From a bacterium (GTDB lineage Bacteria > Krumholzibacteriota > Krumholzibacteriia > LZORAL124-64-63), in assembly GCA_016703265.1 (NCBI GenBank), contig JADJCK010000003.1, positions 620,001-684,000 on the forward strand: DNA of 64,000 nucleotides, in the 5' to 3' direction. The position numbers and the translations under genes are program-made. This document shows, piece after piece, positions 45,923 through 53,936 of the stretch (its first letter is position 1; each line of letters opens with the position of its first letter). The notes beneath the pieces are model-generated. The model was given only the letters and a program-made list of their open reading frames with translations, was not told the origin of the DNA and ran no database searches.

Positions 45923-46387
45923 CTAGTACGAGATCTCGTCCGAGAGCTCGTTAACGTCGTCTTCACGGTGCGGGAAGTGTTCCCGCAGCCGCTCGCCGAC
46001 CAGCGCGATGCCCTCGGCCAGTCCCTCCACAAAGCGATCCTCGCGGAAGTGGGCCGCCATCAGGTCGCGGATGTCGTTCCAGAACGCCTCGCCCACCCGC
46101 TCGTGCAGCTTCTCGTCGCCGAGCACGGCGAACTTCCGCGTCCGTGTGGCCAGGTAGACGAGCACGCCGTTGCGGTCGGCCGTCTCGTGCATCTTCAGGC
46201 CGGCGAAGACCTCGCGGGCGCGCAGGTAGGCATCGCCGTTCGCGGGCGCCTTTGTCGGCACATCGCGCTCGAGGTGCAGGCGGATCTCGCCGCTCGTGCG
46301 CTTCTCCGCCGCGGCAATCGCGTCGCGCAGGCGCAACTGCTCATCCGTGCTGAAGAACTTGCGGGGCACGTCATTTCGATTGGGCAT
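45923..46387 (-). CDS. TPM-domain protein
   Basis: The 154-residue product starts at ATG 46387, two bases after the upstream stop. 'LRDAIAAAEKRTSGEIRLHL' and 'NGVLVYLATRTRKFAVLGDE' with 'FVEGLAEGIALVGERLREHF' are the TPM (YgcG-like/TLP18.3-Psb32-MOLO1) domain. It has no signal peptide, unlike the upstream paralogous-domain protein. It forms a three-gene unit with the second TPM protein and LemA; such trios are common, and their function is unknown. Confidence 0.85.
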   Translation of the reverse strand: MPNRNDVPRKFFSTDEQLRLRDAIAAAEKRTSGEIRLHLERDVPTKAPANGDAYLRAREVFAGLKMHETADRNGVLVYLATRTRKFAVLGDEKLHERVGEAFWNDIRDLMAAHFREDRFVEGLAEGIALVGERLREHFPHREDDVNELSDEISY

Positions 46388-46389
46388 GG

Positions 46390-47163
46390 CTACCAACCTC
46401 CGCTCGCGCCGCCGCCGCCCGAGAAGCCGCCGCCGCCGGAAAATCCGCCGCCGCCACCGCCACCACCCCAGCCGCCACCGCCGCCGCCACGTCCGCCGCC
46501 GCCGAGCATCGAACCGATGATCAGCGGCCCGAGCATGCTCGAGCGCCGCCGGCCGCCGAGGATGATCGGCAGCAGGATGAAGAGCAGGAAGAACAGCGGC
46601 AACGGGAAGCCGCGCGATCGCTTGTCGCCTTCACGCGTGGCCGCGGCGCCGCCGCCGGCCGCCAGCGGGTCGTCGGGCGCTATGGCAGCGACCACCGAGC
46701 GCACCACGAAGGCCAGGCGCCCGGCCGCCGGTTCGCGCGGCACGTCGACCATGTTGCGCAGGATGCGGCTGGCCACCACGTCGGGCAACGTCTCTTCCAG
46801 GCCGTAGCCCGTCTCGATGCGGGTCTCGCGCCGGTCCGGGAAGACGACGAACAGCACGCCGCGCTGCGTGTCGCGCTGGCCGATCCGCCAGTGCTCGTAC
46901 AACCGGCTCGTGAAATCCTGCAGTTCACCGCCGTGGTCCGGCAGCACCGCCACCACGAACTGGATCTGCGTGCGTTGCTCGAAGGCGTAGAGCGCATCGG
47001 CGAACTGCTTCGCCTCTGCCGGCGTGACCAGCCCCACCGCATCCAGGAAGTGCTGCGACGGCGCCGCCGGCAGGTCCGCATCGGCACGCTGGGCCGCCGC
47101 CGGCGCCGCCGGCAAGGCCAGCAGCGCCAGCAGACCCAGCGCCAGGACGAATCGGTGCTGCAC
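46390..47163 (-). CDS. exported TPM-domain (YgcG-like) membrane protein with Gly-rich tail
   Basis: The 257-residue protein starts at GTG 47163, sharing one base with the LemA stop. It has a signal peptide (1-25), a TPM domain (about 40-165, 'LDAVGLVTPAEAKQFADALY' and 'GVLFVVFPDRRETRIETGYG'), a membrane helix (about 187-205, 'FPLPLFFLLFILLPIILGG') and a long Gly/Trp/Ser tail of the 'GGGGGFSGGGGFSGGG' kind. This is the standard YgcG build that goes with LemA. Confidence 0.88.
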   Translation of the reverse strand: MQHRFVLALGLLALLALPAAPAAAQRADADLPAAPSQHFLDAVGLVTPAEAKQFADALYAFEQRTQIQFVVAVLPDHGGELQDFTSRLYEHWRIGQRDTQRGVLFVVFPDRRETRIETGYGLEETLPDVVASRILRNMVDVPREPAAGRLAFVVRSVVAAIAPDDPLAAGGGAAATREGDKRSRGFPLPLFFLLFILLPIILGGRRRSSMLGPLIIGSMLGGGGRGGGGGGWGGGGGGGGFSGGGGFSGGGGASGGW

Positions 47164-47759
47164 TAGAACTTCACCTGCGGCGCCTTCTCCGCACCCTCGG
47201 CCGCCTCGAAGTAGCCCTTCTTGTCGAAGCCGAACATGCCGGCCATCATCGACATCGGGAAGCGGCGGATGGTCGTGTTGTAGCCCTGCGCCAGCTCGTT
47301 GAAGCGACGGCGCTCGACCGTGATGCGATTCTCGGTGCCCTCGAGCTGCGCCTGCAGGTCAAGGAAGCCCTGGTTCGCCTTCAGGTCCGGGTACTTCTCG
47401 ACAACCACCATCAGGCGACCCAGCGCCGAGCCCAGCTCAGCCTGCGCAGCCTGGAACTTCTGCATCGTCGCCGGATCGTTCATCGCCTCGGGCGTCAGTT
47501 CGGTCTGCACCTGCGTCGCCTTGGCGCGTGCGGTGACCACGGCCTCGAGCGTCTCGCGCTCGTGCTCGGCGTAGCCCTTCACCGTCTCGACCAGGTTGGG
47601 AATCAGGTCGGCGCGGCGCTGGTAGACGTTCTCGACATTGGCCCACTGCCCGTCGACGCCTTCCTGCAGCCCGATGACCTTGTTGTATTGCCCCACCAGG
47701 GGCAGGATCGTCAGCGCCAGCGCGCCGAGAATGACGATGAGCGGGATGAACTTCTTCAT
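47163..47759 (-). CDS. lemA: LemA family protein
   Basis: The 198-residue protein starts at ATG 47759 behind GGAGGCACA. It has an N-terminal membrane anchor (4-24), then the LemA blocks 'YNKVIGLQEGVDGQWANVEN', 'YQRRADLIPNLVETVKGYAE' and 'TENRITVERRRFNELAQGYN', 'TIRRFPMSMMAGMFGF'. LemA is an envelope helical protein of unknown biochemical role. It is the first gene of a three-gene unit with two TPM-domain proteins. Confidence 0.93.
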   Translation of the reverse strand: MKKFIPLIVILGALALTILPLVGQYNKVIGLQEGVDGQWANVENVYQRRADLIPNLVETVKGYAEHERETLEAVVTARAKATQVQTELTPEAMNDPATMQKFQAAQAELGSALGRLMVVVEKYPDLKANQGFLDLQAQLEGTENRITVERRRFNELAQGYNTTIRRFPMSMMAGMFGFDKKGYFEAAEGAEKAPQVKF

Positions 47760-47900
47760 TGTGCCTCCGCGGAATTCCGGTTCGGGTTCAGCGCCGGCCA
47801 TACCCGGCGTCGGGCGGAACTATTCACTGGACCAACCTAACCGCGGCGGCACGGGCAGGCGAGGTGAACCTTGCCCCGCCGGGCCGACCGCCGAAGATCC

Positions 47901-47930
47901 TTGCATTGCTGTCGGCTTTTCTGATATACT
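47901..47930 (+). promoter_or_regulatory. candidate sigma-70-like promoter for the gene at 48025
   Basis: TTGCAT (47901-47906) and TATACT (47925-47930) are 18 bases apart, about 95 bases upstream of the start codon, in an otherwise GC-rich gap. One of the best promoter matches in the window. Confidence 0.5.
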
Positions 47931-48024
47931 GGATGATTCTCATCGGGACAGATGCCGGCAGCGCCGTAATCGATTGTCCTGAAACACGTTGCCGACAGAA
48001 CCAATCCTTGGGGATGAACACACC

Positions 48025-48591
48025 ATGCTTCGCTTCCACGCCCTTCGCCGCGTCTCGCTGCCCGTCACCCTGCTGGCCACCGCGCTGCTGAGTGTCCCGG
48101 CCCACGCCACCATCATGGGCCCGGGCCAGATCACGGCCACGACCACGGTCCCCAGCCAGGGCGGCTTCACGATCGACCAGATCTGCGACGGCCTGCTGAC
48201 CGCTCCCGGCTGGTACAACGGTTTCGCCGTCAACCCGGGCATCATCGGCACCATCCACCTGGAGCTCGCGACGGCGCAAGCGCTCGGCGACTTCGTGCTC
48301 TGGAACGACGTCAACGTCAGCGCCGAAGGCATCGCCAACTTCCGCCTCGACTTCTTCGACGCGGCGAACCTGCCGCTGGGCAGCACGCCGGTGCTGACCG
48401 GCCCGATCGGCCAGACGGCGCCGGCGATCTATCCCTTCCCCGTGGTCGAGAACGTCAAGCGCGTGGACCTGGTCGTGCTGTCGCTGAACCCGAGCCCGCG
48501 CCTGGAGATCCGCGAGGTGGCCTTCAACTGGTCCGACGTCGTGGCCACCGAGGGCAGCTCGTGGTCGCAGGTGAAGGTGCTGTTCCGGTAA
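48025..48591 (+). CDS. secreted protein with W-S-x-x-K tail
   Basis: The 188-residue product starts at ATG 48025. Its signal peptide covers about 1-29 ('SLPVTLLATALLSVPAHA'). The mature part, 'GGFTIDQICDGLLTAPGWYN', 'LGDFVLWNDVNVSAEGIANF' and 'VKRVDLVVLSLNPSPRLEIR', reads like a galactose-binding/discoidin-type jelly roll, weakly. It ends 'VVATEGSSWSQVKVLFR', the fourth copy of the shared C-terminal tail, here with Ser in place of Gly after Trp. It has its own promoter candidate and a terminator, so it is a single-gene unit. Confidence 0.75.
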   Translation: MLRFHALRRVSLPVTLLATALLSVPAHATIMGPGQITATTTVPSQGGFTIDQICDGLLTAPGWYNGFAVNPGIIGTIHLELATAQALGDFVLWNDVNVSAEGIANFRLDFFDAANLPLGSTPVLTGPIGQTAPAIYPFPVVENVKRVDLVVLSLNPSPRLEIREVAFNWSDVVATEGSSWSQVKVLFR

Positions 48592-48627
48592 CACCGCAGC
48601 AGCACCTCGCCGTGGTGGACAAACGAT

Positions 48628-48655
48628 AGGCCGCCGCCCGTACGGGCGGCGGCCT
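48628..48655 (+). terminator. 13-base stem hairpin after the 48025 gene
   Basis: AGGCCGCCGCCCG pairs with CGGGCGGCGGCCT over a 2-base centre, followed by CTTTC. It lies 36 bases after the stop and 20 bases from the end of the converging GEVED gene. Confidence 0.75.
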
Positions 48656-48675
48656 CTTTCACTCCCGACAGCGGA

Positions 48676-50466
48676 TCACTTGAAGAGCGCGACCTTCTGC
48701 GTCGTCGCTCCGTGCCCGGCATCGGCGCGCACGAGGTACACGCCAGACTCGACACGCCGGCCGCCATCATCCGTCCCGTCCCAGACGAAGTCGTATGCAC
48801 CGACACCGCGCGTGCCGACAGCCAGCGTGCGCACGAGACGCCCGCGGGCATCGTGGACGGTCACCCTCAAGTCGCCTGCGATCTCGAGTTCACAACGGAT
48901 GGTCGTCCGCGGGTTGAACGGATTCGGCTGCGCAGGCAGCAGCCGCAGGCCAAGGCCGGCCCCGACAGCGGGCACACTGGTCGGCGCACCGACGAAGAGC
49001 AGGTAGTCCTCGGTCTCGCCGTCACCGAACTGGCCGTCGCCGGTCCAGTCGGGAGACACGGCCGCATCGCTGAGTGTGAAGCGGAACCACACGGGCCCAT
49101 CGCTGCTCAACGCGCGGAACGATGGCAACCCGAGCAGCGAGGCCGGTCCACTGAACCCGGCCGGCACGGCCTGGTTGATGACGATCTGCTCGCCACCGAC
49201 ATCCCCGCTCGCGCAGGTCACTGTCTGACCCCAGTCGCCGCTGCGGTCCCAGTCGGCCAGCACATGCAGCAGCATGTCCGGTCCGCCCGAATTGTCGATG
49301 GTGATGTCGATGTCCGCACCCCAGGTCACCCGCTGGCAGGCGCCCGGCAGTGACGGCGCGCCACCCTGCTGCGGACACGCGCTCAGCGTGCCGTTCACCA
49401 GGTCGTAGGCGCGAGGCACGATCAGGCCCGCGTCGCCGTCCTGGTCGCACTCGTCGTGGTTCTGGAGGCTGAAGTTGCAGAGGTCGTGGTTGCCCTCGGC
49501 CTCGAGGTCGACCAGCGGCCCGAAGAACGCCGTGATCGGCGCGCGGTGATACACATAACCGATCGCACCACCGGCGATGCACGTCGGGAAGTGACCCACC
49601 GTGCCGTTCGGGTAGGCGAGTTCGTCCTCGGGTGCATCGCCAAGCTCGCCGGCATCGCCGCCGCCGCCGGGCAGTCCAATCGCCAGCAGGTAGTCCTCGG
49701 TCTCGCCCGTGTCGTACATGAAGCTGCCGTCCCAGTCGGGCGGCACGGGCAGGGGATCGCCGATCGTGAACCGCGCCCAGACCGGACCGTCGTTGGGCCC
49801 CACTTCCAGCGGCCCCGGCGACAACCCAGACAGGAACCCGATGTAGCCGTCCGGCACGGGCAGGTTCGCGATGGCGTGCTCGCGCACCGGCCCCGTGCCC
49901 GGACACAGTACCTGTCCGTTCCACAGGCCATCATGGTTCCAGTCGAAGAGCACGTTGATCATCGCCACGTTGCCCGAGAGGTTCGACACCATCAGGTCGA
50001 TGGCTGCGCCCCACTGCACAACGGCGCACGCCGGCGCCACCGGATCGTACGGCCCGCTGCTGCACTGCTGGATGTTGTTCTGGAAGATCGTGAACGTGGA
50101 CGTGTTGACCAGGCCGCCGTCGCCGTCGGCAGCGCCCCAGCACTCGTCCATCTCGTAGGGCGGCGACGGGCAGAAGCCGGCGTTGCCGTCCGGTTCGGAA
50201 TCCATCGACAGACCGAACCAGGCCACGGGCGCCATGTTGGCGTGAAAGACGAAGCCGGCCGGTCCGCCGAAGCAGGTCGGGAAGCCGCCGGCAACGCCGA
50301 GCGCGGGATAGGCGGGGGCGCCTTCCGGGGCGTCGCCCCATTCGCCGGGGCCGGGGTGCTGTTGGGCGCGTGCGTCGACCTGCACGAAGACGAGGCAGAG
50401 GAGGCAGAGGATGGCAAGCGTTGAGCGAGAGTCAACCTGTTGCGGGGGCGTAGTTTGTCTGGACAT
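48676..50466 (-). CDS. secreted two-module GEVED protein with FlgD-type C-terminal domain
   Basis: The 596-residue product starts at ATG 50466, with GGAGG at 5 bases. A signal peptide is followed by two copies of one module, each beginning 'GDAPEG-x-AYP' or 'GDAPEDELAYP' with 'FPTC' and ending in a GEVED block ('MYDTGETEDYLLAIG', 'QFGDGETEDYLLFVG'). The C-terminal 80 residues are an FlgD Ig-like domain with 'LLPAQPNPFNPRTTIRCELE' and 'VESGVYLVRADAG', the tail type of type IX-secreted proteins. It is probably a surface or matrix protein; no enzyme motif is seen. Confidence 0.85.
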   Translation of the reverse strand: MSRQTTPPQQVDSRSTLAILCLLCLVFVQVDARAQQHPGPGEWGDAPEGAPAYPALGVAGGFPTCFGGPAGFVFHANMAPVAWFGLSMDSEPDGNAGFCPSPPYEMDECWGAADGDGGLVNTSTFTIFQNNIQQCSSGPYDPVAPACAVVQWGAAIDLMVSNLSGNVAMINVLFDWNHDGLWNGQVLCPGTGPVREHAIANLPVPDGYIGFLSGLSPGPLEVGPNDGPVWARFTIGDPLPVPPDWDGSFMYDTGETEDYLLAIGLPGGGGDAGELGDAPEDELAYPNGTVGHFPTCIAGGAIGYVYHRAPITAFFGPLVDLEAEGNHDLCNFSLQNHDECDQDGDAGLIVPRAYDLVNGTLSACPQQGGAPSLPGACQRVTWGADIDITIDNSGGPDMLLHVLADWDRSGDWGQTVTCASGDVGGEQIVINQAVPAGFSGPASLLGLPSFRALSSDGPVWFRFTLSDAAVSPDWTGDGQFGDGETEDYLLFVGAPTSVPAVGAGLGLRLLPAQPNPFNPRTTIRCELEIAGDLRVTVHDARGRLVRTLAVGTRGVGAYDFVWDGTDDGGRRVESGVYLVRADAGHGATTQKVALFK

Positions 50467-50568
50467 GGCGACCTCCATGGGTGGAATCACCGACTATTTT
50501 GCTGTCCTTATCCGAATATAGCATGGGCGGCGGCAGCGAGGTTGTGAAATCCCCCGGCCGATGGAGCT

Positions 50569-51024
50569 TCAGTTGCCGATGCCGGGACCACCCAGCCCCA
50601 GGTCTTCCCGCGCCACATCGACCGTGCGCCGCTTGAGGTCGCCGACCGTCGTCGTGCACAGCAGCGTCTGGAACGAGTCCCGGATGAGCGTCCAATGGTC
50701 GTGCAGCGGGCAGGGGTTGGTGTCCCCGCATTCCGGCAGCCCGAAGATGCAGGCGGGAATGCCCGCCGGACGGTCGCCCTCGAATACACGCACGATGTCC
50801 AGCAGGGGGCGCCCGGCCGCATCCGGCAGCAGGCGTGAGCCCCCGCCCCAGCCCTTGCGTGACTCGACGATGCCGCTCTTGCGCAACTGGTTGAGGATCT
50901 TCGAGAGGTAGTTGGCAGGGATGCCGATCTCGCGCGCGATCTGCTCGTGCGGGACCAGCGACGCATCGCTCCGGGCCAGGTAGCCGAGGATCTGCAGGGC
51001 ATAGCGCGTCGTCTGGTTGACCAT
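50569..51024 (-). CDS. Rrf2-family Fe-S regulator, probably of the nos operon
   Basis: The 151-residue product starts at ATG 51024; a TTG at 51036 is possible. It has a winged helix ('QTTRYALQILGYLARSDASL', 'IGIPANYLSKILNQLRKSGI') and three cysteines, Cys92-x6-Cys99-x5-Cys105 in 'ACIFGLPECGDTNPCPLHDH', like the cluster-binding sites of IscR (x5, x5) and NsrR. It is the last gene of the nitrous oxide operon, five bases after the membrane-protein gene, so an NO or redox-sensing repressor of nos is the likely role. The AT-rich dyad at 58004-58025 is a candidate target. Confidence 0.85.
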   Translation of the reverse strand: MVNQTTRYALQILGYLARSDASLVPHEQIAREIGIPANYLSKILNQLRKSGIVESRKGWGGGSRLLPDAAGRPLLDIVRVFEGDRPAGIPACIFGLPECGDTNPCPLHDHWTLIRDSFQTLLCTTTVGDLKRRTVDVAREDLGLGGPGIGN

Positions 51025-51029
51025 GCCGT

Positions 51030-51686
51030 TCAGCAATCCCCTGCACCCGCCTCACTGCCGGAGAGCGGGCGTTCGCCACGAAGGAAGTGCCAGCCCGTCA
51101 GGAAGACGATGCCGGCCGCATACAGGCCCACCAGTACGGTGCCGGCCAGAGGATAGGACTGCGTGGTGAAGTTGGCAACCTGCTTGGTGCCGACGATCAC
51201 CGGCATGAACGGCTTGATCTTCAGGGCCGCCGTCGGATCCAGGTCGTGGCCGTACCGGTAGAGCATCAGCACGAAGCGCGCGAGGAAGAACAGCGTCACA
51301 TACGAGATCAGTACGCTCAAATCCACCAGGTCGCGAACACGCCCAAGCACCGCCACGCGCAACGTGAGCAACGCCAGGGCCCCGAACGCAAACGGGATCC
51401 AGCCCAGTTCGGGCACCGTGCTGCGCTCGATCCGGTGCATTCCGATGTAGTGGTTCAGGGCATTCAACTCCGTGACATCGTGGCCGTTGTTCCCGCCGCC
51501 CAGTTTATAGGCATAGATGTCCATGTGCAGGCCGCGCGGGTACTGCGGCGCCTCCATGCGGATGCGCCACAGGGGGAAAAAGAAGCTGAGCGCAAGTGGG
51601 ATGACCAGCGCCACCAGCAGCCACCTTTGGCGCGCGCGCACCGGACCGGAGGCGACGGACATGAAGTTGTTCAACATCCGTTTCAT
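51030..51686 (-). CDS. nos-cluster membrane protein
   Basis: The 218-residue protein has five or so membrane helices: about 22-40 ('RWLLVALVIPLALSFFFPLW'), 93-110, 118-137 ('LVDLSVLISYVTLFFLARFV') and 176-197 ('GTVLVGLYAAGIVFLTGWHF'), with an extracytoplasmic loop 'LNALNHYIGMHRIERSTVPE'. Proteins of this look accompany clade II nosZ genes; it may correspond to what is called NosB, but I am not sure. It lies between nosY and the Rrf2 gene. Confidence 0.65.
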   Translation of the reverse strand: MKRMLNNFMSVASGPVRARQRWLLVALVIPLALSFFFPLWRIRMEAPQYPRGLHMDIYAYKLGGGNNGHDVTELNALNHYIGMHRIERSTVPELGWIPFAFGALALLTLRVAVLGRVRDLVDLSVLISYVTLFFLARFVLMLYRYGHDLDPTAALKIKPFMPVIVGTKQVANFTTQSYPLAGTVLVGLYAAGIVFLTGWHFLRGERPLSGSEAGAGDC

Positions 51687-51731
51687 GCAGACGTTCCCTT
51701 CCTTGCTGCGGCAGGCGCCGCAGCGGCACGT

Positions 51732-52574
51732 TCAGGTTAGGTCCTGGCGCCGGAAGCGCCGGAGTGCCAGCCACCAGCCTGCGGTCCCCAGCGCGGCCGG
51801 CCAAATGACTCCGAGAAGCAAGAGTGACGTAGAGCCGATCCGATGCGTCAGATAGAAGCCGACGGGCCCGAGCACCGAGAGTGTCGGCTCTGCCGACGAA
51901 AGCAGCGCCAGGCGGCTGGCCTCAACCGGATTGAGCGCCGCCAGAACGAAGATGCTCTGGGGGTTGAGGCGCCATTGCAGCATCACGCCGATCAGCAGGA
52001 AATCGAGCAAGGCCACCGACGCGACCCAGATGCCCAGCAGGAGCATCACCGCCTTGGCCTGGTTGCGCACGAAGGTCGAGACCGCCAGCCCACAGCCCGT
52101 GTACGCCCAGATGAGCGCCGAACAGACGAGCAGCCCACGTCCCAGGAAGCCCCACGCCGGCACGCTATCAAGTGCGATCCAGCCGATGGCGGCCACCAGC
52201 GCCATCAACCCGACGAACGGCACCAGCAGCACGCCGAAGCGCACCAGCGTCACGCCGGCAAAATACTCGTCGCGCGTGACCGGGTGGCTGAACAGCAGCT
52301 CCAGTGCGCCCTCGTCCTGGGCGCGATTGACGACCTGCGCCGTGGCCGACAGCGCCAGCAGAGGCAGCAGGAGCACGAGTGCGTGGCTCATCGACAGCAG
52401 CACGCGCCCCATGCCGGTGAACCCGAGCACGGTGGATTCCCGCAGTCCAACCAGCAGAAACAGCACCGCCAACGCGGCGTAGAGCAACAGGCAGAAGACC
52501 AGCCAGCGGGACCGCAGCACGTCGCCGAGGTCCAACCGCGCGAGCGCCAGCGCATGCACCGGGTCAATGCGCAT
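51732..52574 (-). CDS. nosY: NosY-type ABC permease
   Basis: The 280-residue product starts at ATG 52574 behind GAGGAGG, inside the end of nosL (11-base overlap). It has six membrane helices and ABC-2 features: 'ALELLFSHPVTRDEYFAGVT' (the family's coupling region), 'ALIWAYTGCGLAVSTFVRNQ' and 'HRIGSTSLLLLGVIWPAALG'. With NosF and NosD it makes the transporter that matures the CuZ site of nitrous oxide reductase, probably by moving a sulfur species. Confidence 0.88.
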   Translation of the reverse strand: MRIDPVHALALARLDLGDVLRSRWLVFCLLLYAALAVLFLLVGLRESTVLGFTGMGRVLLSMSHALVLLLPLLALSATAQVVNRAQDEGALELLFSHPVTRDEYFAGVTLVRFGVLLVPFVGLMALVAAIGWIALDSVPAWGFLGRGLLVCSALIWAYTGCGLAVSTFVRNQAKAVMLLLGIWVASVALLDFLLIGVMLQWRLNPQSIFVLAALNPVEASRLALLSSAEPTLSVLGPVGFYLTHRIGSTSLLLLGVIWPAALGTAGWWLALRRFRRQDLT

Positions 52575-53040
52575 GAGACGCCTCCTCGCCCATTGCCGCC
52601 GCGCCGGTCGCATACGTCGCGCGCACCCGGGCCGCCGGTTCGGCGCCTGTCGTGCTGACAGCCACAGCACCCAGGTCGTAGCCCATTGGCGAGGGCCCTG
52701 ACTCCACGAAGGCGGCCTGATCCTCGGGCAGCCAGAGGTCCTCGCGCAGGTGCCGGTAGTATATGGCGTGTACGCCGACTTCGTTTTGCGCAGCGAAGCG
52801 GAACAGGCAGCCGGCGTCATCGAAGTCAAGCACACGACCATCGACCAGCTGCATCTGTGCGGCGTAGGCCTTCTCGCTGACCGACATGCGGCATTCGGCG
52901 CACTGGGTGTGGTCCCAGACAACGTCCTGAGGCCCTCGTGGCAGTGATTCGGAGCGACGGATGTAGCCTGCCAGCGCAGCCACCGCGACCCCGGCGACAA
53001 TGATGACCGGCAACAGCGTCCTGCGGCGTCTATGGCTCAC
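52564..53040 (-). CDS. nosL: NosL copper chaperone
   Basis: The 158-residue product starts at GTG 53040 in a GTGA overlap with nosF. It has an N-terminal membrane anchor (10-26) rather than the usual lipobox, then the copper site 'DHTQCAECRMSVSEKAYAAQ' (Cys47, Cys50, Met52), followed by 'LDFDDAGCLFRFAAQNEVGV'. NosL delivers Cu(I) to apo-NosZ with NosDFY. Confidence 0.9.
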   Translation of the reverse strand: MSHRRRRTLLPVIIVAGVAVAALAGYIRRSESLPRGPQDVVWDHTQCAECRMSVSEKAYAAQMQLVDGRVLDFDDAGCLFRFAAQNEVGVHAIYYRHLREDLWLPEDQAAFVESGPSPMGYDLGAVAVSTTGAEPAARVRATYATGAAAMGEEASHAH

Positions 53041-53936
53041 GCGATACCCTCCCCGCTGCCCTCGTCACCAACCGGGTCCTCGACCAGATCGAGGTCTCGC
53101 ACGACGAGGTTTTCCAGATCGCCTTTCAGCACGCTGGCCAGCTGCCTGACCAGCGTCAGCTTCTCGTCGTGCGTCACCGTCCGCGCCCAGCCACGACCAG
53201 CCCCGGGACGGAAGCCGCAGGCGCGCAGCCAGGGTTCGTGCGCGGGTCCGCGCAGGTACACCTCGATGACACCGTGGCTGCGCGACCCGAGATACTCTCC
53301 GACCGGCCCGTCAAAGGCCAATTTCCCCGAATGCAGCCCCACGACGTGGTTCACAAGATGCCGCACCTCTTCCAGCCGGTGCGAGCAGAGCAGCACCGTG
53401 ACCTTTCCCTCCAGCTCGCCGATCAGTTCGTAGAAAGCCTGCCGCGCCGCGGCATCAAGGCTGGCAGTGGGCTCATCGAGGATCAGCAGCGTCGAAGAGG
53501 GAGCCAGCGCCAACGCTATCAGCAGCTTCTGCTTCATGCCGCCCGACAGTGCCCGAAAGGGCTTGCCCGCCACCGCACCGACATCCAGGCCCAGTCGCTG
53601 CGCCAGCTCGACCACCCGCCCTTCCGGCAGGCGCCGGATGGCCCCGATCGAGCGAATCACTTCCGCCACGCCGGCACCGAATTGCGGCGCGACCTGCGGC
53701 ACGTAGGCCAGGCGGCGCGCCAGGTCGGCTCGGTTACGCCCTGCATCTCGCCCATCCAGCCGAATCGAACCCTCAGCCTCGATGATGCCCATCAGGACGC
53801 GCGTGAGCGTCGACTTGCCCGAGCCGTTGGGCCCGATTAATGCGACACGGCTCCCAGCAGCGACATCCAGTGAAAGATCGTCGAGCGCCGCAACGCGTCC
53901 GAAACGCCGCGTCACGTTCCGCAGCTCAAGGTCCAT
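53037..53936 (-). CDS. nosF: NosF-type ABC ATPase
   Basis: The 299-residue product starts at ATG 53936, inside the end of nosD, with GGAGG six bases upstream. It carries Walker A 'LIGPNGSGKSTLTRVL' (about 33-48), Q-loop 'LAYVPQVAPQFG', signature 'RALSGGMKQKLLIALALA', Walker B 'STLLILDEPTASLDA' and H-loop 'LLCSHRLEEV'. It powers the NosDFY complex. Confidence 0.92.
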   Translation of the reverse strand: MDLELRNVTRRFGRVAALDDLSLDVAAGSRVALIGPNGSGKSTLTRVLMGIIEAEGSIRLDGRDAGRNRADLARRLAYVPQVAPQFGAGVAEVIRSIGAIRRLPEGRVVELAQRLGLDVGAVAGKPFRALSGGMKQKLLIALALAPSSTLLILDEPTASLDAAARQAFYELIGELEGKVTVLLCSHRLEEVRHLVNHVVGLHSGKLAFDGPVGEYLGSRSHGVIEVYLRGPAHEPWLRACGFRPGAGRGWARTVTHDEKLTLVRQLASVLKGDLENLVVRDLDLVEDPVGDEGSGEGIA

